Assembly (NCBI GenBank): GCA_965229695.1
Contig: OZ245921.1
Span: 1,550,001 to 1,614,000, forward strand
Reading direction: 5' to 3'
Source of the DNA: JANSYL01 sp965229695
GTDB taxonomy: Bacteria; Pseudomonadota; Alphaproteobacteria; Rhodobacterales; Rhodobacteraceae
Length of the DNA: 64,000 bases
The translations under genes were made by a program, and so were the position numbers. Of this stretch, positions 26,320 through 33,777 are shown piece by piece. Numbering within the stretch: position 1 is the first letter of the stretch; each line of letters begins with the position of its first letter. Below the pieces are notes generated by a model. The model made no database searches, was not told the origin of the DNA, and saw only the letters and a list, made by a program, of their open reading frames with translations.

Positions 26320-26664
26320 TCAGTACTCTTCTGCGAGCATGACTGTAAGAACTCGCCGTGAAAGACCGGTATCCGTCGGGTCTAGGGGCGCCATTTTTAG
26401 GGTTGTGTCGTAGATATCAATTTTCCAGAAGCACTTTTGATCACAAAACACGAAAGCCCCGAAATCATGCTCTTGGTGCGGATCGTTTTCGGTCGTGAAG
26501 GCATCATATCCTCTTATGATGCCCGCCAACAACGCCTGGGCTGAAAGGCTTCCATCGATCAGATCAACGATGCCCCGGGTCAGAAGGATTTGCCCCGGAA
26601 CCCCAGGGTCACCCTTGCGAAACCTATCGTTAAGCGTACGGATTTTGGCAGTATCTGAATGCAT
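26320..26664 (-). CDS. DUF3768-family protein
   Basis: This 114-residue protein starts at ATG 26664 behind GAGGAG. The pattern IRTLNDRFRKG, then GQILLTRGIV, then FTTENDPHQEHDFGAFVF and ending RRVLTVMLAEEY matches my memory of DUF3768, a small family found mainly on plasmids and integrated elements of alphaproteobacteria. The function is unknown. It is the last gene of a minus-strand trio with an unrecognised protein and an XRE regulator, and a terminator follows. Confidence 0.8.
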   Translation of the reverse strand: MHSDTAKIRTLNDRFRKGDPGVPGQILLTRGIVDLIDGSLSAQALLAGIIRGYDAFTTENDPHQEHDFGAFVFCDQKCFWKIDIYDTTLKMAPLDPTDTGLSRRVLTVMLAEEY

Positions 26665-26734
26665 GGAAGAACTCCTCTGGCTGAAGGCGGGTCCGCACCG
26701 CGCGGACCCGCCAGCCAACCGAGGAGGGGCTGAC

Positions 26735-27193
26735 CTAGGCTGAGGCGTTCAGCTGCTCAACCAGAGAAAGCGCCTCAAAGTAGCTCATGTTGCGTGGTTC
26801 AGGCATCCAGATGGGCGGTCGAGAAGGGCGTCGTGATGCCATTTCCGGGTAGCGGCTGACGAGGGCCTTCGCTTCTTCATATTTGTTTTGATACAATCGC
26901 TTGCGCTTCAGCCAGATATCGAGACCGTCTGCGTCTCCAACAACAGACGCAATCGCCACAAGGATAGCCCGCGTGCATTTTCCTTTGTGATACGCCGCAG
27001 CAGGATCTTCGACGATCAGGTGGTCGGGCTGGAAGCCATCGATCCATGATCGGACAACCCGCGCGGCGTTTTCCGTATTCTTTGCAGCAGCGCGAGACAT
27101 CTTGCATCCCACAACTCTGCCGTCCTCCAAAAATACTGCAGCGATCCTTCCCGTAGCGGCAGAGATCGCCAGCCTACGCAGCCCCGTAGACAT
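26735..27193 (-). CDS. Unrecognised protein, possibly RNase H-fold
   Basis: This is a 152-residue protein from ATG 27193, overlapping the end of the XRE gene by 20 bases, so the two are translationally coupled. The pattern of an initial strand-turn-strand (AISAATGRIAAVFLEDGRVV), a helix, then a strand ending in acidic residues (DHLIVEDP) recalls the RuvC/RNase H fold. However, the first catalytic Asp of that fold is not visible. The C-terminal half is basic and helical (RKRLYQNKYEEAKALVSRYP). I cannot assign a family. The frame continues upstream to 27274 without a better start. Confidence 0.65.
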   Translation of the reverse strand: MSTGLRRLAISAATGRIAAVFLEDGRVVGCKMSRAAAKNTENAARVVRSWIDGFQPDHLIVEDPAAAYHKGKCTRAILVAIASVVGDADGLDIWLKRKRLYQNKYEEAKALVSRYPEMASRRPSRPPIWMPEPRNMSYFEALSLVEQLNASA

Positions 27194-27530
27194 AAGTGTC
27201 ATCGAGCCTATGAAGCGTGGCCCGCAGCCAGTCGCGCGTCGCATAGGCGTCAGGCTCGAACTCGATACGGTCAAGAAGCTCGCGCAAGCGCGCAGCCAAA
27301 TCAGAGATCAACGGTGGCATCACATGCTCGGTGCCCAACTCGAAACTATCGCCAAAAAGCTGGGTCAGCGTCAGAAGTTCATCTGTCGTGAGACGGCGGT
27401 CGCCGCTCTCAGTTTTGGAGACCGCACTGCGCGTAACGCCCAATAGGTTTGCCAGGTTGCTCTGGCTCAGGCCGTGTCGCACGCGCGTTGCGGCCAAGAG
27501 TCGGCCAAGTTCGTTTTGCATAAGGTTCAT
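27174..27530 (-). CDS. XRE-family helix-turn-helix regulator
   Basis: This protein of about 118 residues has an XRE helix-turn-helix (LAATRVRHGLSQSNLANLLG, then VTRSAVSKTESGDRRLT). The C-terminal half is helical and charged. The start is either ATG 27530 or ATG 27521 (MQNELG), and the ribosome-binding site is weak for both. It leads the minus-strand trio and is divergent from the tyrosine recombinase operon. The palindromes at 27801-27819 and 27924-27952 lie between them, so it is a candidate repressor of the recombinase trio, though this is inference. Confidence 0.85.
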   Translation of the reverse strand: MNLMQNELGRLLAATRVRHGLSQSNLANLLGVTRSAVSKTESGDRRLTTDELLTLTQLFGDSFELGTEHVMPPLISDLAARLRELLDRIEFEPDAYATRDWLRATLHRLDDTYVYGAA

Positions 27531-27605
27531 TTGTTTATGGCTAATGCCGCGACAACTTATCAAAACGAGATAAAATTAACCTGAAGTCCCGCGACGTTCT
27601 TTTTT

Positions 27606-27705
27606 GGAAACGGGGTGGCCGGGTATGCCATGGCCGCCAGCGGCGGCTTACCGGTCAGGGCAAGCAGAGGGCTGCCGCCCTGCAGCACCCGGCCACCCCG
27701 TTTCC
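27606..27705. repeat. 100-bp structure bounded by a perfect 19-bp inverted repeat
   Basis: GGAAACGGGGTGGCCGGGT at 27606-27624 and its exact reverse complement at 27687-27705 enclose 62 bases that fold further (GCCGCCAGCGGCGGC, then GCTGCCGCCCTGCAGC). The block is far more GC-rich than the DNA to its right. There is no T-run after it, so a simple terminator is unlikely. It may be a cruciform recombination or transfer site, or a structured RNA. Its position is upstream of the recombinase trio. Confidence 0.75.
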
Positions 27706-27800
27706 ATGGTCGCAAACAGCCTAGCAAACGGCAGGCCATGCGAAAGACGCCAGCTCTTGTTCTGGCGGTTTAGAAATCCTCCTCATGGCCGACGGCTGAC

Positions 27801-27819
27801 ACAGAATTAGGAATTCTGT
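27801..27819. promoter_or_regulatory. 19-bp palindrome upstream of tyrosine recombinase
   Basis: ACAGAATTAGGAATTCTGT is a palindrome with 8-bp perfect arms around AGG. Its reverse complement shares ACAGAATTCCTAATTC with the site at 27924-27952. It may be a regulator operator or a recombinase-binding site. Confidence 0.55.
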
Positions 27820-27923
27820 ACATAGCTAGCTTTATCAACCCCATGCGCATGAGGAAAGAGTTCTGAACCCACCAACCGGGTGCGTTGGACGCGAGTAGCG
27901 CGTTGATTTATAATAATTAAACG

Positions 27924-27952
27924 AACCTGAAACAGAATTCCTAATTCAGGTT
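27924..27952. promoter_or_regulatory. Dyad site just upstream of tyrosine recombinase start
   Basis: AACCTGAA and TTCAGGTT flank a 13-base centre, and one further outward base on each side also pairs. The centre and right arm contain ACAGAATTCCTAATTC (27932-27947), shared with the palindrome at 27801-27819. The arm-spacer-arm form fits a tyrosine recombinase core site or an operator overlapping the promoter of the gene at 27968. Confidence 0.55.
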
Positions 27953-27967
27953 CAGATTACCCAGCCT

Positions 27968-28570
27968 ATGATAAGCCCCGAGCAAACAACAGGCATGGCG
28001 CTCTACACCGCAGGAGGTGAACGCCTTTACGTAAATCCCTCAGAGCGGCAGCGCTTCATCGCCAAAGCGATGTTGCAACCGCCGCTGCCTCGCAGCTTTT
28101 GCTTGATGCTTGTTCACACCGGTTGCCGACTCTCCGAGGCACGGCGCCTTAGACGGGTGGACCTCCAATTGGCCGAGCAGCTGGTCTCATTCGCAACACT
28201 CAAGAGACGAGGCGCTCGGGCCATACGCGAAGTGCCAATCTCAAAGCTGTTTGCTCACGATCTTGAGCTCGCTCATTTCAACGATCTCTCATCAGCACGG
28301 AGCTATCTGTGGGGTGAGACCAACGCGCCACCGCCGCGCTCCAAAACCTACCGCTGGGTGAAGTCAGTGATGCGCGAAGCGGGCATCGAAGGCCCACAGG
28401 CCTGCCCCAAGGGCTTGCGCCATGGATTTGGGGTGCATGCGACTAGGCGAGGGGTGCAGCTCCATATGCTCCAGAAATGGATGGGTCATGCCTCAATGGA
28501 GACAACGGCGATCTATGCCACCGCCTTTGGCCCGGAGGAACGCGAAATCGCCGAACGCATGTGGCGCTAA
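27968..28570 (+). CDS. Small tyrosine recombinase/integrase (catalytic domain only)
   Basis: This is a 200-residue protein, about half the usual integrase length, with almost no N-terminal DNA-binding domain. Catalytic motifs are Arg I in HTGCRLSEARRL near residue 55, a lysine-rich beta turn (LKRRGAR), box II as KGLRHGFG with Lys where His is usual in H-x-x-R, His/Trp as WMGHASMETT, and the nucleophile in AIYATAFG near residue 187. It is therefore probably active or close to it. It is the first gene of a plus-strand trio with a VirD4/HerA-like ATPase and a serine recombinase. The short form may act with another DNA-binding partner. Confidence 0.88.
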   Translation: MISPEQTTGMALYTAGGERLYVNPSERQRFIAKAMLQPPLPRSFCLMLVHTGCRLSEARRLRRVDLQLAEQLVSFATLKRRGARAIREVPISKLFAHDLELAHFNDLSSARSYLWGETNAPPPRSKTYRWVKSVMREAGIEGPQACPKGLRHGFGVHATRRGVQLHMLQKWMGHASMETTAIYATAFGPEEREIAERMWR

Positions 28571-28639
28571 ACATAGCACCTGCGCAACGCAAGCGGCGGC
28601 TTCTACTGCATCCGTTTTCGCTCTGGAACACTGGTGCGA

Positions 28640-29785
28640 ATGTCAGCCAACACAACACTTGGGCTTGCTTATCAACGCGACCGATTGGTTCCGTTCGGCA
28701 TTCAACCAGCGGACCGGCTCTTCCATATCGCTATCTTGGGTCAGACTGGGACCGGCAAGACGAGCTTATTGCGATCTATGGCGATCCAGGACGCGCTTAA
28801 CGGTCAAGGCTGCTGCCTAATCGACCCCCACGGCGATCTTGCGGCGGAGTTGCACAACGCTGTCGAAGCTCCTCACATCTATTGGAATCTCGCAGACCCA
28901 AGCTGCCCTTATGGCTACAACCCGATCCCTCGAATAGCAGCGCCGCTCCGCCCCCTCGTAGCGTCAGGTTTCATAGACACCTTACGCCACCAATGGCCTG
29001 ACGCTTGGGGCCCGCGTATGGAGAACCTACTGCGATGGGGACTGCTGGCACTACTAGATCGGCCAGAGGCCACGATCCTCGATCTAATGCCGCTTTACAC
29101 TGACAGAGCCTTTCGCAAGGAGACCCTGGTTCACGTCAAAGACCCCGAATGTCGCAGATTCTGGGAGGTCGACTATCCCAACCTCTCTTACAAAACGGCT
29201 TTCGACGGTGTTGCTCCGATCGCTAACAAGCTTGGCTCTTTGATAGCACACCCAATCATCCGTCGTTCACTTTCCGCGCCACGCACCCCTTTGCGCTTTC
29301 GTCAGATCATCGATGACGGCACGCCGCTCATCATTAACTTGGCTAAAGGACGATTAGGATCGGAGGCTGCGAATGTGATTGGCGGGTTGATCCTCGCGGG
29401 GCTGCGGAACGCCGCATTCAGCAGGCAAGACCAACCTATCTCCTCACGACGCCCTTACTTTGTCGCTGTCGATGAATTCCACAACTTCACCTCAGAGACG
29501 ACCGCAGAAAGCCTCTCAGAGATCAGAAAATATGGTCTCGGGCTCGCGCTCTCGGGACAGTTCCTTTGCCAATCCAGTTCCACAATCCAAGAGGCCATAC
29601 TTGGCAATGTCGGGACCTTCATTACCTTTCGCCTTGGGCTGTCTGATACTCGTTTGATGGAGCGCTATCTGCAATTTCCATCCGAGCGAGACCTCCTGAA
29701 TCAAGCCAACCATCACGCCTATTGCCGCCTCATGGTGAATGGTCGCCAAAGCCGGACCTTTTCGATGCAAACCGTGGCACCGTAA
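28640..29785 (+). CDS. VirD4/TraG/HerA-like DNA-translocase ATPase
   Basis: This protein of about 381 residues has Walker A as AILGQTGTGKTSLLRS near residue 32, Walker B as FVAVDEFHNF near residue 277, and a sensor-like SGQFL motif near residue 306, matching the TraG/VirD4 C-terminal and HerA helicase families. It lacks the N-terminal membrane segments of true coupling proteins and is probably cytosolic. The start is ATG 28640 or GTG 28634. It lies 69 bases after the tyrosine recombinase and 12 before the serine recombinase. No relaxase or type IV secretion gene is nearby, so a role in moving or synapsing DNA for recombination is as likely as conjugation. Confidence 0.85.
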   Translation: MSANTTLGLAYQRDRLVPFGIQPADRLFHIAILGQTGTGKTSLLRSMAIQDALNGQGCCLIDPHGDLAAELHNAVEAPHIYWNLADPSCPYGYNPIPRIAAPLRPLVASGFIDTLRHQWPDAWGPRMENLLRWGLLALLDRPEATILDLMPLYTDRAFRKETLVHVKDPECRRFWEVDYPNLSYKTAFDGVAPIANKLGSLIAHPIIRRSLSAPRTPLRFRQIIDDGTPLIINLAKGRLGSEAANVIGGLILAGLRNAAFSRQDQPISSRRPYFVAVDEFHNFTSETTAESLSEIRKYGLGLALSGQFLCQSSSTIQEAILGNVGTFITFRLGLSDTRLMERYLQFPSERDLLNQANHHAYCRLMVNGRQSRTFSMQTVAP

Positions 29786-29797
29786 CCCCAAATCATT

Positions 29798-31450
29798 ATG
29801 AAATACTTCATTTATTGTCGCAAATCGCAAGAAGCTGAAGATCGCCAAGCTCTAAGCCTGGAAAGCCAAATCGATGAAATCAAGAGATTGGTCGCGGACG
29901 ATCCGCAGGTTGAAATCGTAGACCGTTTTGCCGAGGCATTCAGCGCAAAAGCGCCAGGCCGCAAACTGTTCAATCAGATGATCGAGCGGCTCAAAGCCGG
30001 TGAGGCTGAGGGCATCATTGCCTGGCACCCGGACCGCCTAGCGCGCAACTCCATGGATGGCGGAGCCATCATCTACCTGTTGGATCAGGGCATCCTGAAG
30101 GATCTTAAGTTCTGCAACTACACCTTCGAGAACAGCTCGCAAGGCAAGTTCATGCTGAACATCATTTTCGGCTACTCGAAGTACTATAGCGACAACCTTT
30201 CAGAAAACGTCAAACGCGGGATGCGCACCAAGCTTAAAAATGGATGGCGCCCAGGCAAAGCACCGGTCGGATATCGCAACTGTGCTGATACGCAAACTAT
30301 CAACATCGAGCCGCGCGAAGCCGATGCGATCCGACAACTCTTCAATTGGTGCCTCAACGGCGAGACCAATGTGAGTTCGCTACATCGGCGCTTGCGCGAC
30401 GAGCTCTGCTTCAGAACTCGACAACGCAAAGCAAGTGGAGGTCGGCCGCTTTCCCGTACGCAAGTTTATCGGGCTCTCACAAACCCATTTTATGCAGGAT
30501 GGGTGGTTTGGAACGGAGAAACCACCAAAGGCGCTCACGAACAGCTCATCAGCAACGCTGATTTCCAGAAGGTTCAAGAGCAACTGAACAGCAAAATAAA
30601 GACGCGGGCACGGCTTTATGATCACACCTATCGGGGGCTGTTTCGTTGTGGCGCTTGCGGCAAGGCGGTGACCGCAGAACGGAAGATCAAGCCATCAGGG
30701 CGCACCTATGTCTACTATCACTGTACGCGGGTTCACTCAGCCTGCAATCAGCCCTCTTTGGAGGAGAGGAACCTCACCGAGCAGGTGGAGGCGTTTGTCG
30801 AAACGCTAAAGGCTCTTAAGCCAAGGCTAGAACGCCTCGATATCAAACTCCGAGCACCAGCCATCATGCAAGAACTGCAGCAAAGCTTGCGGAACCGTCG
30901 GGCAACTATTGCATCCATTGATCGTCAGCTAACCAACCTCACTGATTTGCGATTGCGCGATTGCATCAACGACGACGAGTTCAGAAACAAGAGGCGCGAG
31001 CTTCAAATCGAGCGCGCGAAGCTGGCCGAAACGGCCTCGGATCTCCATGATGCATCTGATATGTTCGAACCCGTAGCGGTGCTCAAAAAACTCTGTGCAG
31101 ACCCCATATTATACTTCCGGGCTGCATCCCCGGCGCAAAAGCGCGAGTTGATCCGGATACTCAGTTCGAACCCGATCATACTAGACAAAGAAACCTACTT
31201 TCACGGCTCTCAATTGCGCCGCAGCGACAATAGAAATCCAAAAGTGTGCAATAGGCGGGGGAAGTGCACGGTCTCTCGAACTAAGCCGGAGCCTGTTCGA
31301 TACTGCAGCCGAACCACCGTCGGTGAGATACTAGGCGTAAGGAAGCACGCGAAAAAGCCGCTCGACATCACCTGGATGCGTCAGCAGCGCGAAAAGATCG
31401 ATAGACTGGCGGCCCTCGTAAACGCTGTTGATCAGATGAAGTCCCGTTAG
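29798..31450 (+). CDS. Large serine recombinase
   Basis: This 550-residue protein has the N-terminal resolvase domain with the catalytic serine in YCRKSQEAEDRQALSLESQ near residue 10, the conserved arginines in WHPDRLARNS near residue 78, and a recombinase domain with GKAPVGYRN and NPFYAGWVVWNGE. A zinc ribbon (FRCGACGKAV, then YYHCTRVHSACNQ) and a long coiled coil follow, as in phage-type large serine integrases. Such enzymes integrate or excise DNA between short att sites. It is the third gene of the trio. The presence of both recombinase classes with an ATPase between them is unusual. Confidence 0.9.
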   Translation: MKYFIYCRKSQEAEDRQALSLESQIDEIKRLVADDPQVEIVDRFAEAFSAKAPGRKLFNQMIERLKAGEAEGIIAWHPDRLARNSMDGGAIIYLLDQGILKDLKFCNYTFENSSQGKFMLNIIFGYSKYYSDNLSENVKRGMRTKLKNGWRPGKAPVGYRNCADTQTINIEPREADAIRQLFNWCLNGETNVSSLHRRLRDELCFRTRQRKASGGRPLSRTQVYRALTNPFYAGWVVWNGETTKGAHEQLISNADFQKVQEQLNSKIKTRARLYDHTYRGLFRCGACGKAVTAERKIKPSGRTYVYYHCTRVHSACNQPSLEERNLTEQVEAFVETLKALKPRLERLDIKLRAPAIMQELQQSLRNRRATIASIDRQLTNLTDLRLRDCINDDEFRNKRRELQIERAKLAETASDLHDASDMFEPVAVLKKLCADPILYFRAASPAQKRELIRILSSNPIILDKETYFHGSQLRRSDNRNPKVCNRRGKCTVSRTKPEPVRYCSRTTVGEILGVRKHAKKPLDITWMRQQREKIDRLAALVNAVDQMKSR

Positions 31451-31572
31451 CCTTCAGTGGGTCTTTCCAAACCAATCATGACCGTTGCGACCCAATCAAA
31501 AAGCTTTTGCAACATGCTGTCTCCTTGATCGAGGAACATATCTAAATCGGATACCTTTTCGTTATCGTTCAT
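31447..31572 (-). CDS. Possible 41-residue protein convergent with the serine recombinase
   Basis: A frame from ATG 31572 to TAA 31447 encodes an acidic N-terminus (MNDNEKVSDLDMFLDQGDSM) followed by a hydrophobic helix (LQKLFDWVATVMIGLE). Its stop overlaps the recombinase stop on the other strand by 2 bases. It looks like a natural small amphipathic protein, but no ribosome-binding site is evident and it may be chance. Confidence 0.3.
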   Translation of the reverse strand: MNDNEKVSDLDMFLDQGDSMLQKLFDWVATVMIGLERPTEG

Positions 31573-31753
31573 ATCGAGATCGTAACGAAATACAGCGACC
31601 CCGGTAGAAGCCAGGGTGCGCGCTCATAAAACCCCCCGGGTCGCCTTCGGCAGGTAGGCAATGCCCGGGGCCGCTGGCCTCGCCGAGCTGCTTTACAAAG
31701 TAGCGAACACTACCAGTGCGTGCATAGTATAGCCCGCCTCTCAAAGAGTTCAG
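31573..31753. other. GC-rich structured block right of the recombinase trio
   Basis: CCCCGGG (31634-31640) and CCCGGGG (31664-31670) are inverted copies. Further right, GCTGCTTT and AAAGTAGC (31687-31704) can pair. The block interrupts AT-richer DNA and sits at the right side of the trio, as the 27606-27705 repeat sits at the left. I found no sequence identity between the two beyond short words. Confidence 0.4.
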
Positions 31754-31990
31754 CTACACTTGCAAGCCTTCCTCCCAGAAAGGCTTGTCCTTCGGCTTCA
31801 GTTCCGCTCGGTCAGCGGTGAGCACCAGAAGCTCTCGAATCTCCTTGAGCTCTCTTTTGAGCCTCGGCGTATCAGTTTGCTCCGGCCTTATGCGGGACTC
31901 TGCAATGGCAACATACGAAGCTAGGGTGCGCAGCCAATCACCTTGTGAAAGATGCTGCGTCATCTGCATCTCCAGGTCAGGTTTTTTCAT
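31754..31990 (-). CDS. Small hypothetical protein
   Basis: This frame of 78 residues from ATG 31990 is highly charged and helical, with RLKRELKEIRELLVLTADRA likely forming a coiled coil. Composition looks natural for a coding sequence, but there is no clear ribosome-binding site and I recognise no family. It stands alone between the recombinase trio and tRNA-Pro. Confidence 0.4.
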   Translation of the reverse strand: MKKPDLEMQMTQHLSQGDWLRTLASYVAIAESRIRPEQTDTPRLKRELKEIRELLVLTADRAELKPKDKPFWEEGLQV

Positions 31991-32516
31991 AAGTGCATTG
32001 CCGACTAACAGCTGGACCAAGCATCGTGGTGCGGTTTCGCACGCCGCAGGCCTAAAAACTGATATCGGTCAGTGTTTATTGTTTATGTTATTGCACCCGC
32101 CTGCTGCCAAGGCAGCGGTTTAGGTGATTGCTCATAATTCGATAGCTTATCACTTCAGCCTAAAGCCAAGATGAAAAGATCTTCAAGCCCCCGATAGCCC
32201 GCAAATCAACCTCTGACACATGAGCCAGGGAGATTGGGTATAGGGCGACGGGCCTCTGCAACACACACCGAGTCGGTGTTTCAGGATCGGGATTCTCTCT
32301 CAGAATTGGAAGGTGATCACGGCAGCACGGCCTGCAGAGTCTTCCTCATCGTCCACTCCTCAGTGGTTAAGATGAGGAACGAACCTGTCCTAACGAGTAC
32401 GGCTATTTGATCCCATAGGCGCTGAAGTCTGACAGATTTTCAATCACAACGCCCCATATATGAGGCTAAAACGAGGATAATGGATTTAGTGCGCGGAGCT
32501 ATCTTATTGATTTTAA
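31991..32516. other. Intergenic stretch beside tRNA-Pro, no gene recognised
   Basis: About 525 bases, AT-richer than the chromosome around it, with no credible frame. A short hairpin ACACCGAGTCGGTGT lies near 32267-32281. I looked for a truncated copy of the tRNA 3' end elsewhere in 25.7-32.5 kb and saw none. Confidence 0.4.
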
Positions 32517-32593
32517 TGGTCGGAGTGAGAGGATTCGAACCTCCGACCCCTGCCTCCCGAAGACAGTGCTCTACCAGGCTGAGCTACACTCCG
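32517..32593 (-). tRNA. tRNA-Pro (anticodon CGG)
   Basis: On the minus strand the acceptor arms CGGAGTG and CACTCCG pair over 7 bases. The D arm has AGCTCAGCCTGGTAGAGC, and the anticodon loop TTCGGGA gives anticodon CGG. The T loop is GTTCGAATC. The encoded end is ACCA, so CCA is in the gene. The accessory region lies on the side of its 3' end, the usual orientation for an island at a tRNA. Confidence 0.95.
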
Positions 32594-32639
32594 ACCGTGC
32601 GGCGCGGGATAGCGCTGCGGGCGGGGCAATGCAAGGGGA

Positions 32640-33644
32640 TCATGTGCCTTTCCGATCACCGTCCGACGTCGACCCCGATCCGGGCGCGCCACGCTGCGTG
32701 TTGGGCAAGAACGCGGCCACGCGCGGGGCCGAGGGCGCGCCCATGCGCGAGCGGGTGCGCAGAACCGGCGTGGTCGCCGACCCGCCGCCCCGTTCCTCGC
32801 GGAACACGATATACAGGCCGGAGATCACGATAACCGCCGTGCCCGCCAGGGTTTGCCAGGCCAATCCTTCGTCAAACAGCAACACGCCATAAAGCGATGC
32901 CCAAAGGATCTGCGAATACTGCATCGGAGCGACCGTGGCGGCGGGGGCCAGCTTGTAGGCGCGGATCAGCAAGGCTGTGGCCACCAGGGCAAAGGCCGCG
33001 ATGACACCCAAGGCCGCCATGTCCTGGCCCGGCATCGGCACATAGAAAAACGGCATCGCCGCGCCCATCAGCACAACGTTCGCCATCATCGGGTAAAGGA
33101 TCAGGACAACCGCGCGTTCCTCTTGCCCGATCTTCCGCACAATCACCGAGGCAAAGGCCCCGCAAACAGCCGCAACCAACGCAGCGGCGTGGCCCAGGCC
33201 CAATTCGGTCGAGCCGGGCTGCAGCACGATAATCACGCCGCCAAGGCCAACCAGCACCGCAAGCGCCCGACGCCAGCCGACCTTTTCCCCCAATACCGGG
33301 ATCGCCAAAAGCGTGATCAGCAGCGGGGCGGCAAAGAGGATCGCATAAACCTGGGCCAGCGGCAGTGTGCTGAAAGCAAAGAAAGCCGAGGTCGCAGTGA
33401 TCACCGTCGCGCCGGTTCGCAACGCGACCCACCAGGGGTGGACCGGGCGTAAATGCCCCTCTCGCGCATCGCGCATCAGCATGAACGTGACCAGGGGAAA
33501 GCCAAACAGCACGCTGAAGAACACGATTTGGAACGGGCTATAGCTGCCGCCCAGATATTTGATGATCACATCATGGGTCGCAAAGATACCAAAGGCCGAC
33601 AGAGCCAATAGAACGCCTTTGAGATTGCTGTTCGCCTCAGCCAT
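32640..33644 (-). CDS. EamA/DMT-superfamily exporter
   Basis: This protein of about 334 residues from ATG 33644 (MAEANSNLKG; ATG 33680 is also in frame) has ten hydrophobic segments in two EamA repeats. The junction motif is GEKVGWRRALAVLVGLGGVI, and the second repeat holds PMQYSQILWASLYGVLLFDE. A polar C-terminal tail of about 55 residues follows the last membrane segment. The family exports metabolites or amino acids. It is a paralogue of the DMT protein at 42695-43567, sharing GEKVGWRR and ILQPG motifs. The substrate is unknown. Confidence 0.9.
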   Translation of the reverse strand: MAEANSNLKGVLLALSAFGIFATHDVIIKYLGGSYSPFQIVFFSVLFGFPLVTFMLMRDAREGHLRPVHPWWVALRTGATVITATSAFFAFSTLPLAQVYAILFAAPLLITLLAIPVLGEKVGWRRALAVLVGLGGVIIVLQPGSTELGLGHAAALVAAVCGAFASVIVRKIGQEERAVVLILYPMMANVVLMGAAMPFFYVPMPGQDMAALGVIAAFALVATALLIRAYKLAPAATVAPMQYSQILWASLYGVLLFDEGLAWQTLAGTAVIVISGLYIVFREERGGGSATTPVLRTRSRMGAPSAPRVAAFLPNTQRGAPGSGSTSDGDRKGT

Positions 33645-33689
33645 GGCACGGGATCTCGAATGGTTGGATGCGTCCTGCATGCCAAAGCA

Positions 33690-33716
33690 AAAACGCCGGG
33701 TAAAGCCCGGCGTTTT
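33690..33716 (-). terminator. Rho-independent terminator downstream of leuB
   Basis: AAAACGCCGGG and CCCGGCGTTTT form a perfect 11-bp stem with a 5-base loop. On the minus strand it ends in GTTTTTG. It lies about 60 bases past the leuB stop and insulates the next DMT gene. Confidence 0.85.
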
Positions 33717-33777
33717 GCAATGCAGTTATGTGCGGAGTGGCGCGGCGCCCGGCACCGGGCCCGCCGCCAGGGCCAAA

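Noticed and set aside
32517..32593. tRNA-Pro as a proven attachment site
   Set aside because: No duplicated 3' tRNA segment was seen at the far end of the accessory region, so use as an att site is only a possibility.
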